Shown: piece after piece, positions 1 through 6,140 of the stretch
How positions within the stretch are numbered: position 1 is the stretch's first letter
Layout of the letters: each line of letters starts with the position of its first letter
Assembly: GCA_036405135.1 (NCBI GenBank)
Contig: DASWYF010000010.1
Span: forward strand, 62,001 to 126,000
Origin: Verrucomicrobiia bacterium
GTDB lineage: Bacteria > Verrucomicrobiota > Verrucomicrobiia > Limisphaerales > JAEYXS01
Reading direction: 5' to 3'
Length of the DNA stretch: 64,000 nt
Made by a program: the position numbers and the translations under genes
Notes under the pieces: model-generated
Told to the model about the DNA's origin: nothing
Databases searched by the model: none
What the model saw: only the letters and a program-made list of their open reading frames with translations

Positions 1-800
1 TTCGCGTAATCTTCCACGCAATGGATGGTCATGCGATCAAGGAATTCGAGGGTGCAGGGAATGATCTTCGCGGCGATGATGGCGGAGACGGCTTCGGCGG
101 CCTGGTCCATGCGCGCGAAGGTGGCGACCATCGTTTTCTTCGTCTGCGGTTTCGGGATGAGGCGCAGCAGGACTTTCGTGATGACGCCGAGCGTGCCTTC
201 CGAGCCGATGAAGAGATCGCGCAACGAATAACCGGCGACGTCTTTCACACACTTGTTGCCGGTCCAGAGGATTTCGCCATCGGGTAAAACGACTTCGAGA
301 CCCATGACGTAGTTGCGCGTGACGCCGTATTTCAAACCGCGCAACCCGCCGGAGTTTTCAGCAACATTGCCGCCGATGGTGGAGATGCGCATGGAGCCGG
401 GATCGGGCGGGTAAAAGAGGCCGACCTTCTCGGCGGCTTCAGCAACCTTCACGGTGGTGATGCCGGGCTCGACGAGGATGGTGAGATTGGCTTCGTCCAC
501 TTCGAGAATCTTATCCATGCGCACGGTACACATGACGATGCACTCGGGCGAAGGGAGGCTGCCGCCGCTGAGGCCGGTGCCGGAACCGCGGGTGACGACG
601 GGGAGACGTTTGGTGTTCGCGTATTTCAGCAGGGCGACGATGTGGTCGGTGCTCTCCACGAAGGCGACGCAGCCGGGCATCTGAAGCATGGCGGCGGTGC
701 CATCGAAGGCGTAAGGGATGAGGTCTTCCTTCTTGGTCAGGACGTTCTGCGGACCGACGATGGCCTGCAAGGCGTGCAGATGTTCAGCGGAGAGCGACAT
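1..800 (-). CDS. glcD: FAD-linked oxidase, glycolate oxidase GlcD-like (N-terminal part; cut by window edge)
   Basis: Reading from the ATG at 800 toward the left edge gives about 266 open codons without a stop, so the gene continues outside the window; full GlcD proteins are about 460-500 residues. Residues 71-80 (RGSGTGLSGG) form the PP-loop of the FAD_binding_4 (VAO/PCMH) fold. Further on come STIGGNIAENSGG and the YSLRDLFIGSEGTLG stretch typical of GlcD and D-lactate dehydrogenases. The family oxidises 2-hydroxy acids such as glycolate or D-lactate with FAD and passes electrons to the respiratory chain. Substrate cannot be decided from this half. No GlcE or GlcF partner is visible because the downstream side lies beyond the edge. 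The family call is secure; the glycolate assignment is inference. Confidence 0.85.
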   Translation of the reverse strand, partial: MSLSAEHLHALQAIVGPQNVLTKKEDLIPYAFDGTAAMLQMPGCVAFVESTDHIVALLKYANTKRLPVVTRGSGTGLSGGSLPSPECIVMCTVRMDKILEVDEANLTILVEPGITTVKVAEAAEKVGLFYPPDPGSMRISTIGGNVAENSGGLRGLKYGVTRNYVMGLEVVLPDGEILWTGNKCVKDVAGYSLRDLFIGSEGTLGVITKVLLRLIPKPQTKKTMVATFARMDQAAEAVSAIIAAKIIPCTLEFLDRMTIHCVEDYA

Positions 801-830
801 AGATTGCTGCCGCAAAGGATGAAGTATGAA

Positions 831-1304
831 TTATGAAGTATGAAGAGGAAATTTTAGGATATTCCCAACGTGTATTTCACCTTCCGTGAGGATCTGGGCG
901 CGTAAGCCGCCTTTGTGGACGAGGCCGCGGAGGACTTCGGGATGCGTTTGTTTGGCGAGGTAGTTGCAGGGTTCGCAGAGGCGGAGGCCGCGCAGTTTCA
1001 CGGAGCCGACCATGAACTCTTGGCCAACGAGGGTGTTTAAATCCATGCCAGTAGTGACGAGATTGCGGCGGGCATCGCGGGAGGTGAAGGGGATGCCGGT
1101 AGTGGAGGCGAAGGCTTCGATGTGTTCCTGCTGGATGAGGGTGATCTCGAAATCAGGCTTTTGTGGATGTGGGGAGAAGGTGCCGTTGCCGACGTAATAG
1201 CGATCGCCAACCAAGCCGCGACCGGGGATGACTCGCACTGAGTCGCTCGGCGTCATGGGAGCGTCAGGTGCGGAGGCGATGAGGATTTCGACGATGTGGG
1301 GCAT
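831..1304 (-). CDS. MOSC domain-containing protein
   Basis: This is a 157-residue single-domain MOSC protein (molybdenum cofactor sulfurase C-terminal domain). Seen: an N-terminal strand MPHIVEILIA, a glycine-rich GLVGDRYYVGNGTF segment, ITLIQQEHIEAF, the RRNLVTTGMDL motif, and LRLCEPCNYL, which carries the conserved MOSC cysteine. MOSC proteins bind Mo-cofactor or transfer sulfur to metal centres; stand-alone short members mostly have unknown substrates. It lies 30 bp from the GlcD-like start on the same strand and could be co-transcribed with it. No molybdenum cofactor genes are nearby, so its partner is unknown. The domain call is firm, the role is not. Confidence 0.85.
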   Translation of the reverse strand: MPHIVEILIASAPDAPMTPSDSVRVIPGRGLVGDRYYVGNGTFSPHPQKPDFEITLIQQEHIEAFASTTGIPFTSRDARRNLVTTGMDLNTLVGQEFMVGSVKLRGLRLCEPCNYLAKQTHPEVLRGLVHKGGLRAQILTEGEIHVGNILKFPLHTS

Positions 1305-1365
1305 TTGTTAGCCACAGATGAAACACAGATCACACGGATAGGGAAGGATGAAGGGGAAGCTGCTA

Positions 1366-2079
1366 TCAGGGATGGAAGGCGGGTTGGGTGAAGATGGCGC
1401 GGGGGTAGCTGATGAGGGCGAGGACGAGCAGACCAGCATGAACAGCCAGGCCGTGCAGGCCCAAGGCATCGGCGCTTTGAGTGTGGAAGAGAAACGCGGA
1501 GGCGTCGATTAAGCCGTGCAACAGGGCGAGCCAGCCGAGGCCGATGCCGCGCAGACGTAGATTGGCTAGGATGATGCCGGTGAGGAGGATCATCAGGCAG
1601 TGGGAGAAGGGCTGGGCTTGCAGGTGGAAAAGCGCGAACAGGAAACTGCTTATCAGAATGCTACCCACATAACCCAATTGCTGGTGCAGGGTGGTGAGCA
1701 AGGGGCCGCGAAAGGCGTATTCCTCAAAGAGTCCAACAATCATGCTGGTGATGAAGCCGACGGCGATCATCCAAGGGACAAAGGAGTCGCCTTTGCTGCC
1801 GCTGAAATAGAAAGTCCAGAGGGCGAGGGGAGCGATGCTCCAGAGGATGGTACGGCCCAAGCCTTTCAATGGGAAATCCATGCGGGCGACGCGCCAAGTG
1901 CGGTTCAGGTAGAGGAGTGCGACCAGAGCGAGCAGGCGAGGGATGCATACGATGGCATCACGCAAGAACCAGCTTTCCTGGGTGGTGACGGGAAAAAGTT
2001 CGTAGATGGCGGAGCGGACGAGCATGTAGGCAGCGATCACCACGAGGGAGCCGATGAGTGGTGAGGGTGGCCAAGGCAT
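1366..2079 (-). CDS. CPBP family intramembrane metalloprotease
   Basis: This 237-residue polytopic membrane protein (about six to seven hydrophobic segments) carries all three motifs of the CPBP/Abi family of membrane-embedded glutamic/metal proteases. These are EEYAFRG at 119-125, FH at 151-152 and the second histidine at H188 in LLHGLIDA. Family members include type II CAAX prenyl endopeptidases and bacteriocin self-immunity proteins, and most bacterial ones have no known substrate. No bacteriocin or prenylation gene is nearby. Length and topology are normal for the family. It is followed downstream by the MOSC gene on the same strand. Confidence 0.85.
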   Translation of the reverse strand: MPWPPSPLIGSLVVIAAYMLVRSAIYELFPVTTQESWFLRDAIVCIPRLLALVALLYLNRTWRVARMDFPLKGLGRTILWSIAPLALWTFYFSGSKGDSFVPWMIAVGFITSMIVGLFEEYAFRGPLLTTLHQQLGYVGSILISSFLFALFHLQAQPFSHCLMILLTGIILANLRLRGIGLGWLALLHGLIDASAFLFHTQSADALGLHGLAVHAGLLVLALISYPRAIFTQPAFHP

Positions 2080-2134
2080 GGTGTCTCGTTAGGTTTGCCG
2101 ACGGGAGGGAGATTAGGGGAAGTGGGGGAGAATT

Positions 2135-2719
2135 TCAAATTTTCGTAAACCGCTCTAAATTGAGGGTGAACGGATCTGTGCCGCCGAAGGTGATATGCGG
2201 GTGTTTTTTCTGAAGTGCATTCCGCAGTTTTTCCATCAAGGCCTCACAATCGGTGGATGATAAAGGGCGGTCTTCCGCCAATTTGCGGCAATAGGAGAAG
2301 AAGCCCCCGCCTTTGAGTCTGTAGGCCAGCATGGGGTAACCATCCAGATTGATCCTGCCGATCCATGAAATTTCCGTCCATGGACGAAATTTTTTACCAT
2401 AGGTGATGCCAGTGTCCGTGATCTCCAAGAGCAGGCGTTTTTGGATGATCCAACGACTCAGAAAAAACGTTCCATTACAAAAGAGAACTGTGGCGAGGAC
2501 CCCCAAGAAAGCGATGCTCAAGGCCAGGTTGGAAGACCAAGTCCGTTCGGTCACTATCTGGTAGATAAGGTATGTCAAAAAGATGCTGAAGCCGGTCAGA
2601 AAAAGACCACCAATCAGAATTTCTTTTCTGAGATAGGAATACGATCCTGTATAGAAGAGCCCGACTGGCATGTTATATTTTCTGCCTCCTCCGAACTTTT
2701 TTCTCTTTTGGTTATTCAT
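2135..2719 (-). CDS. Hypothetical membrane protein (two N-terminal TM segments)
   Basis: No family is recognised. I place the start at the methionine opening MNNQKRKKF (194 residues). A longer reading to 2782 is possible but would overlap the upstream gene by 52 bp and adds an uncharged-helix-poor tail with no features. Two hydrophobic segments (about residues 30-50 and 58-80 of the short form) precede a soluble C-terminal region of about 110 residues, containing EITDTGITYGKKFRPWTEI. That pattern resembles bacterial-PH-like or DUF-type 'membrane anchor plus small beta domain' proteins, but I cannot name one. It is the last gene of a tight four-gene minus-strand cassette (4283 to 2135). No clear Shine-Dalgarno precedes either start. 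Confidence 0.6.
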   Translation of the reverse strand: MNNQKRKKFGGGRKYNMPVGLFYTGSYSYLRKEILIGGLFLTGFSIFLTYLIYQIVTERTWSSNLALSIAFLGVLATVLFCNGTFFLSRWIIQKRLLLEITDTGITYGKKFRPWTEISWIGRINLDGYPMLAYRLKGGGFFSYCRKLAEDRPLSSTDCEALMEKLRNALQKKHPHITFGGTDPFTLNLERFTKI

Positions 2720-2730
2720 GGGCAATTTAG

Positions 2731-3426
2731 CTAAAGCAGCACGCCGTAAAAGTGGATGTGACCGTTGGTTTTGTTGATCCAAAGGGTGCCATGAGTGCCG
2801 TTCCAGACATCATAAAGTTCGACCGGATCGGGGGCAAACCAGTCGGGAGTCATTTTACTCGTATGCTTGTCCCTGAAGCTACGGGATTTTGCCGGTGGTT
2901 CCAGTTTCAGGCCACGACTCTGCAGGAATTCATCACGCCAAGCCGCCGTGGCGCGGATCTCGAAGAACCACATGTATTCATAGGTGAAGTGGTTGGAGCG
3001 CCAATATTTGGAGTTCACCACGGTGACAGCGGGTGAGGCGTTGGTGCGGAAGGCGCGCTCCCAATTCTTGGGATCGTTCTCCCATGTGCCCGCTTCTCCG
3101 TTAGCCCCAGCAGCCATGATTTGTACGGATGGTATCTGAGTGATCAGGAGAATCTGGATGGCGAGCAAGACCAACGTGATGCCGCTGAACAGAAGGGTTT
3201 TAAAGTGTCGTTGATTTTGATCTATCGTGTGAAGAATCAAGCCGAGGATTGCATTCAGAAGCGCCGCTGCTGCCACGGGTGCAATGAGGATCAGGGAACC
3301 GAGATTGGCCCAGCCCTGATCTCCGCCGGAGAATAAGCGTCGCAGCCAGAGACAGGTGAGGAGAATGCCCAGCGCGAGCAGCACGATAGAGCAGCGGTAG
3401 GGGAGTTTGGAGAAGGTCTGGCGCAT
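2731..3426 (-). CDS. Hypothetical membrane protein with C-terminal soluble domain
   Basis: This 231-residue protein has three predicted transmembrane helices in its first 115 residues (around 12-30, 42-66 and 78-102). A soluble region of about 115 residues rich in Trp, Tyr and Asn follows (EYMWFFEIRATAAW, LYDVWNGTHGTLWINKTNG). The topology suggests an extracytoplasmic or cytoplasmic domain tethered by a three-helix anchor. No family recognised. It follows the 94-residue gene by only 3 bp and runs to within 12 bp of the next gene, so these are almost certainly co-transcribed. The function of the cassette is unknown. Confidence 0.6.
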   Translation of the reverse strand: MRQTFSKLPYRCSIVLLALGILLTCLWLRRLFSGGDQGWANLGSLILIAPVAAAALLNAILGLILHTIDQNQRHFKTLLFSGITLVLLAIQILLITQIPSVQIMAAGANGEAGTWENDPKNWERAFRTNASPAVTVVNSKYWRSNHFTYEYMWFFEIRATAAWRDEFLQSRGLKLEPPAKSRSFRDKHTSKMTPDWFAPDPVELYDVWNGTHGTLWINKTNGHIHFYGVLL

Positions 3427-3429
3427 GGT

Positions 3430-3714
3430 TTACGTTTCCTTGTTTGTAGACCGGTGCTTTCGGGTGGGATACCCAAGGCGTTTCCATTCGCGGAAACTGC
3501 GGAGCAAATCTTTCCGGATAAGAACAATCCCGAGAAGTCCAATCACTGGAATGAAAAGGAACGGGTTCTCCATTCCTTTGGCACCTTTGGAGCTTCGTAT
3601 CTCGGTGATGTATAATCTAGAGTCGATGATCATCACGATGCCGGGCAATAGGAAGAAGGCGAATAAAGCAAGCAGGGCCAGGTTTTTCAGGAAATCTTTG
3701 AAGGAGGGGCTCAT
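3430..3714 (-). CDS. Hypothetical small membrane protein (94 aa)
   Basis: Two hydrophobic segments are visible, LALLALFAFFLLPGIVMII (about 11-29) and FLFIPVIGLLGIVLI (about 52-66). The C-terminal tail is strongly basic (RKDLLRSFREWKRLG). The start overlaps the end of the four-helix-bundle gene by 4 bp in the ATGA arrangement, which indicates translational coupling. No family recognised. The size and topology would fit a small accessory subunit of the membrane proteins encoded just downstream. That it is real rests on the tight spacing and coherent hydrophobic pattern, not on homology. Confidence 0.55.
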   Translation of the reverse strand: MSPSFKDFLKNLALLALFAFFLLPGIVMIIDSRLYITEIRSSKGAKGMENPFLFIPVIGLLGIVLIRKDLLRSFREWKRLGYPTRKHRSTNKET

Positions 3715-4283
3715 GCCGGTTTATTCCGATAGTTGAGCCGGACTTTGGTCATGCGTTCCCGGAGACCGCCTTGCTTCACGAAATCTTTTTCCAGACGGCG
3801 GATTTGCTGGTCGAGGAGGTAATTGGTCTGGTGGATGATACAGAGGGCGATATTAGCGATAACCTCAAGAGGGCGGGTTTCGCAGAATTCGCGATAGGCT
3901 GTATAGGTGGTATTGGGTTTATTTCCAAGTTTACGAACGTAAAGGGATTCCTTGGAGTTCTTCTCCCAGTGCCTGAGGTCGCGGACCCGGAGATAGTCTT
4001 CATAGTCCAGCAAGAGTTCTTCGAGGCTGGAACGGGCGACATTGATGAGCTTGAGTTCCGTTTCTTTGGAGGTGCCGGAGGCGTGGGTGCCTTCGGCAAT
4101 GTTCTGTTTTCCAGAACGAGCGGCTTGGATACTCTGGTCTATGGTTCGGTCACCTTTGCTCAGAAAGCGTTGGCAAAAGCGAAAAGTGATGTCATAGGCG
4201 ATCTCAGCTTTTTGGTAGGAAAGTAAAGTGCGGTAATGGCCATGCGCAGGGATGAAGGTGTGGTCTTCAGGAGTGGCGGTCAT
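3711..4283 (-). CDS. Four-helix-bundle suffix-domain protein (S23-like)
   Basis: This 190-residue protein contains the four-helix-bundle fold related to the 23S rRNA intervening-sequence protein. The diagnostic stretch starts at RTLLSYQKAEIAYDITFRF, continues through SIQAARSGKQNIAEG, and ends with TSKETELKLINVARSSLEEL. The extra C-terminal part places it in the 'four helix bundle suffix domain' subfamily. Family members form pentameric helical bundles; their biochemical role is unknown. Here it leads a cassette of membrane proteins and overlaps the next gene by 4 bp. About 65-100 bp upstream of the start is a degenerate period-9 tandem repeat (4347-4382). It is not in an rRNA gene, so any rRNA role is unlikely. 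Confidence 0.8.
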   Translation of the reverse strand: MTATPEDHTFIPAHGHYRTLLSYQKAEIAYDITFRFCQRFLSKGDRTIDQSIQAARSGKQNIAEGTHASGTSKETELKLINVARSSLEELLLDYEDYLRVRDLRHWEKNSKESLYVRKLGNKPNTTYTAYREFCETRPLEVIANIALCIIHQTNYLLDQQIRRLEKDFVKQGGLRERMTKVRLNYRNKPA

Positions 4284-4706
4284 GGGTGATGGGGTTGTCT
4301 CTTGAGGAAAAGAATAGTAAGCGGGATATGGAGGACAAGGAAATGGGTCTTATAGGTCCTATGGGACTTATGGGGCGTATTTGAAGCGGGTGAAGACATT
4401 TTAGGGTTTTTAGGTGAAGGAAAAAATGAAGTTTAAGTTGGGTGGCGCTTCTTAAGTGGCTGACGATAAGAGGGTTCCGGGGTTGAATGAAAAGTTGTTC
4501 ACACTATTCACATGGACAGCCAATGTCCTACCCCCTTGGGTAAATTATGAATTATGAAGGATGAATTATGAAGTGGCCGGAGACGAAAACAGATGGTTTA
4601 CAGGGGCTGTGGATGGGGATAGTTTTAGTTACACATACCCAAGCTATTTAGCGCGAAACCTGTCTGGCCTGAACAACGTCTGACATAGGAAGAACAATTT
4701 TTAAGG
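4284..4706. other. Spacer of 423 bp between divergent genes
   Basis: No credible gene is seen. The stretch separates the minus-strand four-helix-bundle cassette from the plus-strand DUF1501 operon and should hold both promoters. It contains the period-9 tandem repeat at 4347-4382 and a degenerate ATGAATT/ATGAAGG run at 4541-4572. No convincing -35/-10 pair could be chosen by eye. Confidence 0.6.
4347..4382. repeat. Degenerate 9-bp tandem repeat
   Basis: Four consecutive 9-mers are visible: GTCTTATAG, GTCCTATGG, GACTTATGG, GGCGTATTT. They share the pattern G-x-C-x-TAT-x-x. The run lies in the 5' region of the four-helix-bundle gene, whose start is at 4283 on the minus strand. The last unit is the most diverged. 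Confidence 0.5.
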
Positions 4707-4712
4707 ATGCAT

Positions 4713-6140
4713 ATGAAGCCAACTGCCAAGTATCTCGCGGAGCACACCGCCCGTCCTGAGGATTTCATCGTGAACCGGCGCCAGTTCCTGAACCGGTTCG
4801 GCATGGGCATGGGTGTCTTAGGGCTCGCGGGGTTGATGGCGGATGATCTTCTTCTGGGGAGATCCATGCAGGCGGCCAACATATCGCCGCTCGCGCCGAA
4901 GGCTCCGCCGTTGCCGGCGAAGGCGAAGGCGGTGGTGCATATCTTCGCGCAAGGTGCGCCGTCGCACGTGGATACGTGGGATCCGAAACCGGCGCTCACG
5001 GCGAATGACGGCAAGGATCTGCCAGGGCTCAATGGCGTGGGTCTGGCGTCGCCGTTCAAGTTCGAGAAGAAGGGCAAATCGGGCATCGAGGTGAGCGAGG
5101 TGTTTCCGAACATCGGCGAGCATGTGGACAGCATGGCGGTGATCCGCTCGATGTGGACGAATATTCCTTCACACGAGGTGGCAACGGTGATGATGAATAC
5201 GGGGTCGCTGCGTCTCCCGAAACCGAGCATGGGTTCGTGGGTGCTCTATGGGTTGGGCAGTGTGAACCAGAACATGCCGGGCTACATCTCGTTGCGTCCG
5301 GGTGGTGTGCCGCCGGGTGGCACGCAGAATTGGCAGTCTTCCTTCCTGCCGGGCGTGTTCCAAGGGACGAGCATCAATACTTCTTCGCAACGCGTGGAAG
5401 ATCTCATCGAGAACATCAAGAACCAGTATGCTTCTCAGACCGAACAGCGGCGGCAACTCGATCTCATCCATAAGCTGAATTACATGCACAGCCAGAATCT
5501 CCAGAAGGACATCCAACTGGAGGCGCGGCTGGAGGCGTATGAGATGGCGTTCAAGATGCAGACGGAGGCGACGGATGCTTTCGACATCTCGAAGGAGCCG
5601 CAGAACATCCGCGACATGTATGGCAACACGGCGCAGGGGCGGCAGATGCTCATCGCGCGCCGGTTGATCGAACGCGGTGTGCGTTTCGTGCAGGCATGGC
5701 AGGGCGGCTGGGATCATCATCAGGATTTGGCGGATCGCCTGGCAGCGAAGGCGCGTGAGGTGGATCAGCCGGTGGGCGCTTTCTTAAAGGATATGAAGCA
5801 GCGCGGATTGCTGGACAGCACGTTGGTGGTGTGGGGCGGTGAGTTTGGTCGCACGGTGACGCGGGATCGTAATGGCAATGCGGATCCGGGGCGCGATCAT
5901 AACAGTCGTGCTTTCAGCACTTGGCTCGCAGGTGGTGGTGTGAAGGGCGGCACGATCTATGGTGCGACGGATGAATTCGGTGCGCGCGCGGTGGAGAACA
6001 AGGTGCATATCCATGATCTGCACGCGACGATCCTCGGTCTCTTGGGCTTCGATCACGAGAAGCTGACGTATCGCTACAATGGCCGCGATTTCCGCCTGAC
6101 GGACAACTTCGGCGTGCCGGTGAAGGGGATCATGGCGTGA
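4713..6140 (+). CDS. DUF1501 domain-containing protein, TAT-exported
   Basis: This protein of about 475 residues belongs to DUF1501, a sulfatase/alkaline-phosphatase-like superfamily abundant in Planctomycetes and Verrucomicrobia. The N-terminus carries a twin-arginine signal (NRRQFLNRFGMGMGVLGLAG). Typical DUF1501 features follow: FAQGAPSHVDTWDPKP, VIRSMWTNIPSHE, LRPGGVPPGGTQNW, WDHHQDL and the C-terminal WGGEFGRT and GRDHNS motifs. A methionine at 4707 is in frame, but I prefer 4713 because AAGGA at 4703-4707 then sits 5 nt upstream. It overlaps the PSD1 gene by 4 bp (GTGA), the classic two-gene unit of these phyla. Role is presumed periplasmic and linked to polysaccharide use, but the reaction is unproven. 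Confidence 0.9.
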   Translation: MKPTAKYLAEHTARPEDFIVNRRQFLNRFGMGMGVLGLAGLMADDLLLGRSMQAANISPLAPKAPPLPAKAKAVVHIFAQGAPSHVDTWDPKPALTANDGKDLPGLNGVGLASPFKFEKKGKSGIEVSEVFPNIGEHVDSMAVIRSMWTNIPSHEVATVMMNTGSLRLPKPSMGSWVLYGLGSVNQNMPGYISLRPGGVPPGGTQNWQSSFLPGVFQGTSINTSSQRVEDLIENIKNQYASQTEQRRQLDLIHKLNYMHSQNLQKDIQLEARLEAYEMAFKMQTEATDAFDISKEPQNIRDMYGNTAQGRQMLIARRLIERGVRFVQAWQGGWDHHQDLADRLAAKAREVDQPVGAFLKDMKQRGLLDSTLVVWGGEFGRTVTRDRNGNADPGRDHNSRAFSTWLAGGGVKGGTIYGATDEFGARAVENKVHIHDLHATILGLLGFDHEKLTYRYNGRDFRLTDNFGVPVKGIMA

